This document shows, piece after piece, positions 17,826 to 29,301 of a DNA stretch of 64,000 nucleotides. Under the pieces are notes generated by a model. It searched no databases and was not told where the DNA came from. It worked only from the letters and a program-made list of their open reading frames with translations. Positions within the stretch are counted from its first letter, which is position 1; each line of letters begins with the position of its first letter. This DNA is from Tropicimonas marinistellae (GTDB taxonomy: Bacteria > Pseudomonadota > Alphaproteobacteria > Rhodobacterales > Rhodobacteraceae), in NCBI RefSeq assembly GCF_001509585.1, contig NZ_LNCI01000011.1, positions 97,477 through 161,476 of the forward strand, given 5' to 3'. The translations under genes were made by a program, and so were the position numbers.

Positions 17826-18176
17826 TTATTGGTTTCTGAAGTTTCCGATGCCCGTGGATCGGTTGAAGCGCCCGCTTCCCCACGTGCTTTCCCGTGTTGC
17901 GCCGATACTGTCACGCCCCGACCAAGGGTTGTCCGGGCGATCACCGCCACAGAACCAATAGTTGAGCCAGGGCCGCCGATCAGGATCCAGCGCCGAGCAA
18001 AAGCTCTGTTGGGCAACGGCCTGATCTGCCGACAGGACGACCGTCGAGGTCCCCGCCACGAACACGGCGTATTTCTGAACTGCTTTCAGTGCCTCACGGC
18101 GTCCCGCATCTTCAACGCCATCCAGGTCCGGCCGCGCGCCGTCCGGCATTTCCCGGTCAGTATCCTCGGTGCTCAT
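17826..18176 (-). CDS. small Tat-signal-like secreted peptide next to PqqD-HprK
   Basis: This 116-aa protein has an acidic N-terminus (about 1-25), then RREALKAVQKYAVFVAGTS, which resembles a twin-arginine signal, ending at AVA-Q. The remaining 60 or so residues are rich in Gly, Ser, Arg and Trp with two Cys. The ATG at 18176 is chosen over a TTG 6 nt upstream. It may be the partner of the downstream PqqD-HprK fusion, for example a peptide recognised by the PqqD domain and phosphorylated on its many Ser/Thr. No family is recognised. Confidence 0.6.
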   Translation of the reverse strand: MSTEDTDREMPDGARPDLDGVEDAGRREALKAVQKYAVFVAGTSTVVLSADQAVAQQSFCSALDPDRRPWLNYWFCGGDRPDNPWSGRDSIGATRESTWGSGRFNRSTGIGNFRNQ

Positions 18177-18372
18177 GCTCAATGCCTGCCTGCTATTGTG
18201 CCTGCTTTATGGAACGACATTTTACTTCAGCGGTACCATTGGCGGAACCCCCAGAAAAAATTGGCCATATTTATCTTTATGATCGTCTGCACTTTCGCCA
18301 CAGGCACGGCCCGTGGCAAAATACGCCTGCCGAGTTTCATCCGAGCCACGGCAGAACCGCGAATTGAACGTC

Positions 18373-18636
18373 CTATGCAAAGGTTCCGCAGTTGGGGTGC
18401 GTCAGCTTGGCGGCGTCGTTTTGCACGGCGGGGGCGGCCGCGATGCCGGCCAACGATCCATTTCTCGGATCTGGAATGCCAATGGCGGTCGAATTGACGG
18501 AAGGACCAGGACAAATGGCATCAACACAGAGATTGAGTTTGGCACCCGTCGCGCCTGCGAAGGCCATCCACCCTATCGCCGTCCGGGCAAGTCGAACATC
18601 TCGGGGAAGCCACGCAGTCGGCGCTTTCAGTGCCAT
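18373..18636 (-). CDS. possible small secreted protein, uncertain
   Basis: This 87-codon ORF runs in the same direction as the peptide and kinase genes and lies 196 nt before the peptide gene. It has a moderately hydrophobic stretch (TAIGWMAFAGATGAKLNLCV) and three Cys. Codon third positions look G+C-rich only in its second half, and the ribosome site is weak. An overlapping ORF on the plus strand (18392-18841) is no better. It may be non-coding. Confidence 0.22.
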   Translation of the reverse strand: MALKAPTAWLPRDVRLARTAIGWMAFAGATGAKLNLCVDAICPGPSVNSTAIGIPDPRNGSLAGIAAAPAVQNDAAKLTHPNCGTFA

Positions 18637-18809
18637 TCGCTCGAAAAAGCCCAAATCAGCCCGGGGCAGTCAGGCAAACGCAGTAGGATGGATTCCGCAT
18701 GCAGAGCGATCATCACGCTGGTTGACGCGGGCTCCCACCAAACACAACCTCAATCACACGATGGCCAGATCCATGGCAAACCCGCTGTTTCGTTTTATCT
18801 CCAAAGCCG

Positions 18810-19670
18810 ATGCTGACGTCCCAATCCGTACTTTCCGCTGAACCCACCCTCCGTCTTGCCGCCTTTCTGGGCGTGTTGATGGTGATGATCCTATGGGAAG
18901 TCGCCGCGCCCCGTCGGCGACGAGAAATCCCGCGGGTTATCCGATGGACGAACAACATCGCGCTCGTGATGCTTGATACGGCAATCCTCCGACTGACCTT
19001 TCCGATCCTCGCCGTCGGTCTCGCGGTCATGGCCGAGGAACGTGGCTGGGGTTTGTTTAACAATGTGGACGCACCGGTTTGGCTCGCCATCGTGGCCTCG
19101 ATGCTGCTCCTCGATCTCGCGATTTACCTTCAGCATGTCATGTTCCACGCGGTGCCGGGGCTCTGGCGGCTGCACCGGATGCACCACGCCGATCTTGATT
19201 TCGACGCGACAACCGGCCTGCGCTTTCACCCCGTCGAGATACTGATCTCCATGGGGATCAAGCTCGCAGTTGTCGCGGCCCTGGGCCCACCCGCCATTGC
19301 GGTTTTGCTGTTCGAGGTGGTGCTGAATGCGACGGCGCTTTTCAACCATGCCAACATCGACCTGCCTCGCCCGACGGATCGCGTTTTGCGCCTGATCGTC
19401 GTCACCCCGGACATGCATCGCGTCCACCATTCCGTCGATCCGCGCGAGACCAATTCGAACTACGGCTTCAACCTGCCATGGTGGGATTGGCTACTCGGCA
19501 CCTACGTCGCCCAGCCCGCAAAGGGGCACGATGATATGGAGATTGGAATTGAGCAGTTCCGCACGCGCCGTGATCTCTGGATCGATCGGATGCTGATCCA
19601 GCCTCTGCGCGGTCCGGCTTCAGGTCACGCGCTTGACCCGCACAACAAGACGAAAGAGCCCGACGCTTGA
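18810..19670 (+). CDS. fatty acid hydroxylase / sterol desaturase family protein
   Basis: This 286-aa membrane protein belongs to the di-iron fatty acid hydroxylase superfamily. The His clusters are QHVMFH, HRMHH, FHPVE, FNHAN and HRVHHS, spread over two halves with about four membrane segments between them. Members hydroxylate or desaturate lipids, sterols or carotenoids. The exact substrate cannot be told. It converges on the small Cys-rich gene that follows, with a gap of only 23 nt. Confidence 0.88.
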   Translation: MLTSQSVLSAEPTLRLAAFLGVLMVMILWEVAAPRRRREIPRVIRWTNNIALVMLDTAILRLTFPILAVGLAVMAEERGWGLFNNVDAPVWLAIVASMLLLDLAIYLQHVMFHAVPGLWRLHRMHHADLDFDATTGLRFHPVEILISMGIKLAVVAALGPPAIAVLLFEVVLNATALFNHANIDLPRPTDRVLRLIVVTPDMHRVHHSVDPRETNSNYGFNLPWWDWLLGTYVAQPAKGHDDMEIGIEQFRTRRDLWIDRMLIQPLRGPASGHALDPHNKTKEPDA

Positions 19671-19693
19671 CAGCAAGCGGCCGCACGCTGGCC

Positions 19694-19945
19694 CTAGCGG
19701 CACTTCCTTTGGCCCTTGTTGTTCTCTTTGCAGAAATCTCCCGGATCACAGCAATTCAGTACGTCGCATGCCTTGCCATTGCGAGCGCATCTGTCCTTCA
19801 CGGATTTGGTGCTGACCACAGACAGGAATCGTTCGGAAGGCGCGGCTTGAACCGTCGCCGGATCGAAAGCCATGCTCATTGACGGGGTTTCCGACAACAA
19901 GAGGACAGACAGAAGCCCGCTGACAAATGGCATTGCATGTCTCAT
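19694..19945 (-). CDS. secreted knottin-like Cys-rich mini-protein
   Basis: This 83-aa precursor has a signal peptide (hydrophobic GLLSVLLL, likely cut after SMA near residue 26). Its C-terminal 31 residues hold all six Cys, at 53, 60, 65, 66, 72 and 82. The spacing C-X6-C-X4-CC-X5-C-X9-C follows the inhibitor cystine knot scheme with its adjacent CC pair. The ATG at 19945 has a strong GGAGG site; a longer frame to 20008 has none. Short Cys-knot peptides of this kind are well known as toxins or inhibitors in animals and plants but rarely noted in bacteria. The role is unknown. Confidence 0.75.
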   Translation of the reverse strand: MRHAMPFVSGLLSVLLLSETPSMSMAFDPATVQAAPSERFLSVVSTKSVKDRCARNGKACDVLNCCDPGDFCKENNKGQRKCR

Positions 19946-20125
19946 GTGTCCTCCATTCTGAGTGCGAAGCTTCACGTTCGGCCGGCCGGTCCCGGCAACG
20001 CACGACACACCCCAAGCTGTGAAGTAGCCTCTTTAAGTGTGCCGGGGATCACCGCTCCGAACAAGAAGCGGGCGGTCACAGTGTCGTGCAACCAACCGCG
20101 AGTTCGGAATTTCGGCGCCCTGTCA

Positions 20126-20374
20126 CTACGCAATCAGGCGTGCCAGCAGCACCACGACGATCGCACCAAGTGCTGAAACAAGGATCTGCGTCAGAAGCGG
20201 TCCGCCAACTTCGAACTCCGCGCCGACCAGCCGCAGGAGGAAGGGGCCGACAAACGCACCCACGACACCTGACAGCAAGTAGGTGATCAACCCGCTGCCT
20301 CCGACAACGAAACTCGCCAGCCAGCCCGCAACCAGACCGATGATCAGAAAGGCGATAAGGGATTGTCCTGACAT
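20126..20374 (-). CDS. GlsB/YeaQ/YmgE family membrane protein
   Basis: This 82-aa protein has three hydrophobic helices and the family pattern LIIGLVAGWLASFVVGG then GVVGAFVGPFLL. The family is called the transglycosylase-associated or stress-response small membrane proteins; the biochemical role is unknown. The ATG at 20374 has AAGGAGAG upstream, while the longer frame to 20458 has no ribosome site. Confidence 0.88.
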   Translation of the reverse strand: MSGQSLIAFLIIGLVAGWLASFVVGGSGLITYLLSGVVGAFVGPFLLRLVGAEFEVGGPLLTQILVSALGAIVVVLLARLIA

Positions 20375-20538
20375 TTTGGCTCTCCTTTTGCCCCGAGCGT
20401 GCCACATTCTTGCCCCCATTGGGCGACAGCTTGGTGACGGCGACAATATGACCAACATGCGTTAACCGAATGGCAAGAGTTTCGGACGCAGGGTCAGCAC
20501 ACCGGGCCACGCCGGGCCCGCTATCGGGGAGGCGCAAT

Positions 20539-20772
20539 ATGGCGCTTGGAATGTTCCTGGTTTCGGCCTTCGTGGCCATCTTCGCAGCTATCGCAACCGG
20601 ATTGTCCGGCGGTACGTGGCTCGCCGTTATCGGCTGGGGCATCGGCACCGCCTGGCTAAGCGTCCTTGTTCTGGCCGGGATGGCCATGGCACGCAGCTAT
20701 CTGACCAGCGACATCGCCGTTCGCCGCTCCAACCGGCCGGTTTCCCGGCAACTCGCGCACCGCCCTTCTTGA
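20539..20772 (+). CDS. small two-helix membrane protein
   Basis: This 77-aa protein has two strong hydrophobic segments (FLVSAFVAIFAAIATGL and VLVLAGMAM with its flanks) and a basic C-terminal tail (RRSNRPVSRQLAHR) that should lie in the cytoplasm. The ATG at 20539 is preceded by GGGGAGG at good spacing, so it is preferred over the upstream ATG at 20470. No family is recognised. Confidence 0.65.
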   Translation: MALGMFLVSAFVAIFAAIATGLSGGTWLAVIGWGIGTAWLSVLVLAGMAMARSYLTSDIAVRRSNRPVSRQLAHRPS

Positions 20773-20899
20773 GAGCGCGGCCACTTCCCTAAGATCTCGA
20801 CAGCATTCCGCGCCGGTAGTGTGGCCCCAGGGACTCATCCGCGCATTCCATTAAGCTTCGTAAATGCCTTGTTAACGAATTCGGACAAGGCTCGCGCAC

Positions 20900-21637
20900 A
20901 TGCGCCAACTCTGCATTCTCCTGCTCCTTTGCGACTTCTGGATCGCCTCGGTACTTCCCGCAACGGCTGGCGGCGCCTGGCCACGCGGCGAAGGCCGAAC
21001 TTTCATATCCCTGTCCTGGTCGACCTTCGGTGACGCGGCGGGGTACCTTGAGAAGATCTCCCAACCGATCGACGCGGAAAACGTCCCGGAACTGAAACTG
21101 ACGGACGAGATCGCCTTTTTCGCCGAGTACGGAATCACCGAACGCCTGACTTTCGGAGTCGACACCTACAACCGTCCGGATACCGGTTTGGCATCCAACG
21201 TCCTGTTCCTGCGCAGCGGCATTGGCAACCCTGATTGGGCGAACCGTTACGGCATCGAGATCGGCTTCGGGCCGATACACGACTGGCGCGGGCAGGACGA
21301 CACCGTCATGCGCGTCGGTCTTGCCTGGGGACGTGGCTACCAGAGCAGATGGGGCAACGGTTGGATGGAGGTGGACTCCAAGCTCGGCTGGCAAACCGAC
21401 GCAGCCGAGGAATACTGGAAGATCGACAGCACACTCGGGCTCAATGCGACTGAACGTTCAATCTTTTACTTTCAGTTGCAGAGCGGGGCCGCGGGAGAAG
21501 CCGACCCTTTCCTGCGGGCCGTCCCGGCATATGTGTTCCGCTTCGACCGCGGGATCAGCGTGGAATCTGCACTTCTGCTTGGTATGCAAAACGATGATGC
21601 CCAGGGAGTGAAGATCGGTGCCTGGCTCGAATTCTGA
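20900..21637 (+). CDS. exported beta-barrel-like protein of unknown function
   Basis: This 245-aa protein has a signal peptide (LCILLLLCDFWIASVLPATA, cut near residue 23). Alternating-residue strands follow, rich in Gly and aromatics, ending in a C-terminal Phe (AWLEF), as outer-membrane barrels often do. Motifs such as LTDEIAFFAEYGITERLTFG look like barrel hairpins. No enzyme motif is seen. It stands alone and no operon partner is evident. Confidence 0.7.
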   Translation: MRQLCILLLLCDFWIASVLPATAGGAWPRGEGRTFISLSWSTFGDAAGYLEKISQPIDAENVPELKLTDEIAFFAEYGITERLTFGVDTYNRPDTGLASNVLFLRSGIGNPDWANRYGIEIGFGPIHDWRGQDDTVMRVGLAWGRGYQSRWGNGWMEVDSKLGWQTDAAEEYWKIDSTLGLNATERSIFYFQLQSGAAGEADPFLRAVPAYVFRFDRGISVESALLLGMQNDDAQGVKIGAWLEF

Positions 21638-21904
21638 TCGCGGGGAGTGCTGTCTAGGCGTTTGCATTGCCCATTTTCATCGGCTTCGATGACACCGGCC
21701 GGGCCGCCGCAGGTGGCCAAGCATTGCGCGACCGTCGCGAAGTGACTGCATCGCCGGCTGGGCGCGAGGTTGATTGCCGGGCGTTGACCTCCCCCAACGC
21801 GGTTCGTCGTATCTGTGAAGGCGGGCACAACTCCGTCGTGAACCGTAAACGCTGATATATCTCGTCCGGGCTCTACCCTTTCCGGCGCCAGTGCGTTCCG
21901 ATGA

Positions 21905-22312
21905 TCAGCGCAACACCATGACCGCGCAGGTCGCATGTCGCACAACCTGTGCGGCGGTGCTCCCCAATAGGTAATCCTGCATGCCTGGCCGGTGACTCGC
22001 TATGATAATGCAGTCGGCCGCAAGGTCTCCTGCTGCGTCAAGGATGGCGCGTCCGGCGTGCCCTTCGATCAGTAGACCATGACCGCCGGGAAGACCTGCG
22101 GCGAGCCGATCCAATTCAGCCTTCAGACCCTCCCGCGTTGCCGAAACAAGATCCTCGGGTATGTAGTGAATAGCGTAGGCCGGCACCTGTTCCACGACGT
22201 GCATGAGCGTCACGGCGGCCCCATCGGCGGCAAGCGCACGCGCGACATCAAGCGCCGCCTTGATCTTCCCGTCATCTTCGAAGGAGATCGGAACGAGGAT
22301 GTTCTTGTACAT
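21905..22312 (-). CDS. universal stress protein (UspA family), copy 1
   Basis: This 135-aa single-domain USP has the start YKNILVPISFEDDGK and the ATP-binding end ASHRPGMQDYLLGSTAAQVV, close to the G-2x-G-9x-G-S/T pattern. GGAGG precedes the ATG. An FNR-like box lies 56-69 nt upstream, at the same spacing as in the second copy at 23700. Such small USPs bind ATP and help survival in low-oxygen or energy-starved cells. Confidence 0.92.
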   Translation of the reverse strand: MYKNILVPISFEDDGKIKAALDVARALAADGAAVTLMHVVEQVPAYAIHYIPEDLVSATREGLKAELDRLAAGLPGGHGLLIEGHAGRAILDAAGDLAADCIIIASHRPGMQDYLLGSTAAQVVRHATCAVMVLR

Positions 22313-22367
22313 GACTCACCTCCGGTATCGTCAGGCCAAAGGATCGCTCACCCCAATCAGCGTTGCC

Positions 22368-22381
22368 TTGATTCAGGTCAG
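22368..22381 (-). promoter_or_regulatory. FNR/FnrL-like box before usp copy 1
   Basis: On the minus strand it reads CTGACCTGAATCAA, close to the FnrL half-site pattern TTGAC-N4-GTCAA. The same 14 bases occur at nearly the same distance from the second usp gene. It overlaps the last codon of the monooxygenase gene. Confidence 0.6.
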
Positions 22382-22698
22382 TCGTAGCTTTCGACCACGT
22401 CGTACATTACCGGCTCGAAACTCCGGCACAGGTCATTGAAACGCCTCGTGCGGGTGCGCATTTCATCGCTGCGCAACATCGCCTGGAAGTCTTCTCGACG
22501 TTCCCACTGAGAGTAGTTCGCGATACGTGTCTGCGCATCGTTGACATGCAGACCTGCGCCGATGAAACCCGGTTGCTTGGAAATGAAATTCTCGTAGGCA
22601 TCGCTCAGTTCGTCCACAAGATCCTGGCAAGTTCCGGGACTGAGCTCGAACGTCGTTATCACGGTCTGGAAACTGCTGGCTTTGGAAATCGTCGGCAT
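22378..22698 (-). CDS. antibiotic-biosynthesis-monooxygenase (ABM) domain protein
   Basis: This 106-aa protein has the ferredoxin-like ABM fold pattern: FELSPGTCQDLVDELSDAYE, then GFIGAGLHVNDAQTRIANYS, then WERREDFQAML. The family includes heme-degrading and quinol monooxygenases and many proteins of unknown role. AGGGAGG precedes the ATG. It lies among stress genes in the same direction. Confidence 0.8.
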   Translation of the reverse strand: MPTISKASSFQTVITTFELSPGTCQDLVDELSDAYENFISKQPGFIGAGLHVNDAQTRIANYSQWERREDFQAMLRSDEMRTRTRRFNDLCRSFEPVMYDVVESYD

Positions 22699-22767
22699 GT
22701 CGCCCTCCCTGGCTAGGCTCCACAGCCTAGCACGGGCGCAGCCATTGCAAAGCGTGTTCTCCGCGGG

Positions 22768-23628
22768 TCAGGTATTCGGTGCCCCCTCCAGGCGCATCAT
22801 CTTCCGAACCGCCATCCAATCCCGCGGGAGTTGAGGCGGCGCTCGCAACACCGACGCGATCTCGCTCGTGTGCTGTGGCATGCGTCGTCCGGAAAAGTCG
22901 CGCGCCCATTCGAGAAAGGCGACAGATTGATCTGGCCGCAACCGGCAAGCACTACCGACGAGCCCGAGCAACGTGCCGGACGGCGCGTACCATTCGTCCT
23001 GAATCGATTCCACGCGGCGCCGCATGATGGGACCGACCCCGCGCAAACATCGCGACTCGGAGAACGTGATCAGCAACTGGCCGACCTCCTGTCGGCTGTA
23101 TCCGATGAGTGGGGGAAAGCTGTCGAAGAAAATCGCCTCGCCGTCTCGCACGGCGAGGTTTCGTATCGACGGGTGAAACCCGATGCGCGCAGGGTACCGC
23201 GCAGCCTGCTCCCAAAACCTGGCGATCATCTCGCCAGCCGTTTCCATGAGATCGATCGCCACCGCAGGCGTCGCCCGGATCAATTGAGGACGCAGCAGCG
23301 TTTCTTCTGGCAGCGCCGCCTGAACAATCACCGGAAGCGTTTTTCCGCGGCGGCGAAGCAAGTAGAGTTCCGTGGACGGAACAGGCAACCCGAAAGCTTC
23401 CAGAACGGCGAGATAGTTCGCATGGGCAGTCGCGAGGCGGTTGAGCACACATGTATCAGATTGCGCCCTGTAAACCTTTACCACCTTGTCGCGCAGCGGC
23501 CCGTCGGTTGGACGGAACGGCGCACAGAAATACCCCAACCTGGAGAGCGGCTCCCGGCCTGATTTCCGATACGCCTCTATGACCCTCAGGATTTCCGGCT
23601 CGACTTCTGCCACGTTGTCTCGCGTCAT
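22768..23628 (-). CDS. DUF6206-like protein, possibly kinase-like
   Basis: This 286-aa cytoplasmic protein has no clear signature of a well-known enzyme. One stretch, GFHPSIRNLAVRDGEAIFFD, has the H-x4-N ... D arrangement found in aminoglycoside-phosphotransferase-like kinases. It appears to match the group called DUF6206, from memory and unverified. It lies between an ABM protein and a second USP, all leftward, which suggests a stress or low-oxygen role. The ribosome site at this ATG is weak. Confidence 0.55.
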   Translation of the reverse strand: MTRDNVAEVEPEILRVIEAYRKSGREPLSRLGYFCAPFRPTDGPLRDKVVKVYRAQSDTCVLNRLATAHANYLAVLEAFGLPVPSTELYLLRRRGKTLPVIVQAALPEETLLRPQLIRATPAVAIDLMETAGEMIARFWEQAARYPARIGFHPSIRNLAVRDGEAIFFDSFPPLIGYSRQEVGQLLITFSESRCLRGVGPIMRRRVESIQDEWYAPSGTLLGLVGSACRLRPDQSVAFLEWARDFSGRRMPQHTSEIASVLRAPPQLPRDWMAVRKMMRLEGAPNT

Positions 23629-23699
23629 TCAGTATTTGGCGGGTGGGTGGCGCAGAGCGCGACCGACCCGCCAATAGGTCGAAACATCAGAGGCGTCAT

Positions 23700-24107
23700 T
23701 CAGCGTACGACGTGAACGGCACAGCGGGCATGGCGAACGACGCGCGCCGCCGTTGAACCAAGGAAGTAGTCTTGCATGCCCGGACGGTGGCTCGCGATAA
23801 CGATACAATCGATGCCCGTCTCGTCGGCATAGTCGAGGATCGTGCGCGCCGAATGCCCCTCCACGACGACAACCTCGGCGTTGTCGACCCCATCGGAGAG
23901 CGCCGACAAACCGCTCGAAATATCCTCCCGCGCCTTTTCGAGATGATCTGCGGGCAGGTATTCCGTCGCATATTGCGGCAAATGCTCCATCACGTGCAGA
24001 AGCGTGATCTTGCCGCCGTCGGCGCGGATTGCCTGGGCGATATCCATGGCCTCACGGGCGTTGCGATCTGCCTCGAACGAGACCGGGACGAGAACATTGT
24101 CATACAT
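23700..24107 (-). CDS. universal stress protein (UspA family), copy 2
   Basis: This 135-aa USP is the same length as copy 1 and clearly a paralogue of it: YDNVLVPVSFEADRNAR at the start and ASHRPGMQDYFLGSTAARVV at the end. AAAGG precedes the ATG. The FNR-like box at 24161-24174 is identical to that of copy 1, so both are probably induced together when oxygen falls. Confidence 0.92.
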   Translation of the reverse strand: MYDNVLVPVSFEADRNAREAMDIAQAIRADGGKITLLHVMEHLPQYATEYLPADHLEKAREDISSGLSALSDGVDNAEVVVVEGHSARTILDYADETGIDCIVIASHRPGMQDYFLGSTAARVVRHARCAVHVVR

Positions 24108-24160
24108 GGCGAAGCCTTTCTATTGCGACGGCAGGCTAGCCGTCCCCCCAAGACCCGACT

Positions 24161-24174
24161 TTGATTCAGGTCAG
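24161..24174 (-). promoter_or_regulatory. FNR/FnrL-like box before usp copy 2
   Basis: The plus strand reads TTGATTCAGGTCAG, identical to the box at 22368. It lies 54-67 nt upstream of the usp start, which suits a site centred near -41 of a class II promoter. The divergent flavin-binding protein gene begins 168 nt away and could share it. Confidence 0.6.
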
Positions 24175-24341
24175 ATCTGGCACGAAGATCCGGCATGCCT
24201 CCCCTGCATCCGTGCCACCGTCCCCGCGCCGCACGGTCGCGGCTTCCTTGCCGCTCCAGCCACGGGGTCCCGCTATCCTTTTCTTGAAATTGCCCGGTCT
24301 GCAAGTACCTTGCGTGACGAAATTCAGGGAAGCGAACAAGC

Positions 24342-24839
24342 GTGGCAAACAAATCCGTTGACCCGATCCGACCGACCGACGACGGTGCGCGTCAACTCGC
24401 GCGAGAGATCGTCGCGGGCGCGCGATACGGCTCTCTGGGCGTTCTGGAAGCCGACACCGGATTTCCGCTGGTCACCCGGATCGCCTTCGGCACGAGCCCG
24501 TCAGGCGCCCTACTGGCCCTGGTCTCATCGCTTTCGCAACACACCGCCGCGCTTCGGAGAGTCCCGGTCTGCTCTGTTCTGGTTGGAGAGCCGGGAGCAA
24601 GCGGCGATCCACTCACCCATCCTCGGCTAACATTGCAATGCCGTGCGCAGTTCATTGAGGCGAGCGATCCAGCGCGCCCTGCTCTCCGAGAGGCATGGCT
24701 CACCACGCACCCGAAGGCAAAGGTCTATATCGACTTCGCCGATTTCAGTTTTGTCCGATTTGATGTCGAACGCGCCTTCCTGAACGGTGGCTTCGGAAAG
24801 GCGTATGTGCTCGAAGCAACGGACCTGGATTTCGTGTGA
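24342..24839 (+). CDS. pyridoxamine-phosphate-oxidase-like flavin/heme protein (HugZ type)
   Basis: This 165-aa split-barrel protein shows the PNPOx-like pattern: ARQLAREIVAGARYGSLGVL, then GFPLVTRIAFG, then a late KVYIDFADFSFVRFDVERAF. Relatives bind FMN or heme (HugZ). True PdxH is longer and has other motifs, so vitamin B6 synthesis is unlikely. It is transcribed away from usp copy 2. Confidence 0.8.
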   Translation: MANKSVDPIRPTDDGARQLAREIVAGARYGSLGVLEADTGFPLVTRIAFGTSPSGALLALVSSLSQHTAALRRVPVCSVLVGEPGASGDPLTHPRLTLQCRAQFIEASDPARPALREAWLTTHPKAKVYIDFADFSFVRFDVERAFLNGGFGKAYVLEATDLDFV

Positions 24840-24847
24840 TCCGGTTT

Positions 24848-25423
24848 TTACTTCTGCGCCACTGCAGTCAGATTTCCGCGAGTCATCAGCAGTTCAAGCC
24901 GCGCCGAACCCTGCTTCGACTTGTAGACGTTCAGAAAGGCGGCTGATTTCTCAAGTCTCCGTATTCCGCGGTCCGAACATGGCCGGGTTTCGCCGCCACA
25001 GACCTTGGCGCGCAGTTTGGCATAGGCTTTGTCTGTGGTGTCGGAATCCGGTTTTACCCCGACCGGCCCGTAGTGAACGAGTTCATAGAGTTCGACCGAC
25101 CCGAACATCGCCACCGCCCCGGTAATCCGGCGTGGGCAGCCATCCTTGAATCCCGTAACGTAGAAGTCTCGCGCGGCCGTGCTCCCCGGAGCTGTATCGT
25201 AGAGATTGAAGCGACCGGGGCCGCTCTCGACCTTCTTGCCAAGGGCCTTGCCGCGCGTCCCACAGGCGCGCGCAACCAGCCCCTCCTCGATTGCTGTCGG
25301 CGCTTTGGTAGAGGCACGCAGCAGACGGCCAAGTCCCTGTTTCTCTTCTGCCGACGCTGGCAGAGAGATCGCTATGAGACACAGTACAGCACAAACCCGC
25401 GCGGCGGCGTGGGAAATGAGCAT
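24848..25423 (-). CDS. exported protein of unknown function
   Basis: This 191-aa protein has a signal peptide (VCAVLCLIAISLPASA, cut before EEKQG) and four Cys in the mature part, likely two disulfides. The ATG at 25423 has AGAGGA upstream. It converges on the HugZ-like gene with an 8-nt gap. No domain is recognised. It is probably periplasmic. Confidence 0.7.
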   Translation of the reverse strand: MLISHAAARVCAVLCLIAISLPASAEEKQGLGRLLRASTKAPTAIEEGLVARACGTRGKALGKKVESGPGRFNLYDTAPGSTAARDFYVTGFKDGCPRRITGAVAMFGSVELYELVHYGPVGVKPDSDTTDKAYAKLRAKVCGGETRPCSDRGIRRLEKSAAFLNVYKSKQGSARLELLMTRGNLTAVAQK

Positions 25424-25541
25424 CGGAAAATCCTCTTGCGGAAAACCAGTGCCGGATAGGCACAATTACCGATTCCCGCAAGCATGGGCGAAACCACGCC
25501 GCCATTTGAGCGAATCCCCGCCGGGTTCACCAAAAAAAACA

Positions 25542-29000
<3,459 letters not shown>

Positions 29001-29301
29001 GGGGGCAGACTAGAGCCCGGAACGAACCATGAAAACGGGTCAGACGGCAACTTCCTGTGGACAACCCGCAACCCCCTGCCGGCAGGGAATAATATGTTCG
29101 ATGGCGCAGGGACCGGCTGACACAGCGGCACAGCCGCCCAAGCAATAGGCAGATGCAAGACATGTGTGCAGATTTCTCTGCCATACCTTGCAATGTCGTG
29201 CGGTTTTGGCTTTGCTCATACGGAACAACAGGGAGGCGCGCTTTCTACGCCGCATCGAGGGCGCGCCGGGTGGAATCACCGGTACGGCGGCGGAACAAAA
29301 A
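29001..29301. other. intergenic region between divergent dnaE and xdhA
   Basis: This 301-nt stretch separates the divergent dnaE and purine operon. It holds a perfect 14-bp palindrome, CCCTGCCGGCAGGG (29074-29087), which could be an operator for the purine operon. No regulator gene lies next to it and no RNA gene is seen. Confidence 0.4.

Noticed and set aside
18392..18841. Plus-strand ORF upstream of the hydroxylase
   Set aside because: It has no ribosome site and a Ser/Arg-rich composition typical of a shadow frame, and it runs through the hydroxylase start.
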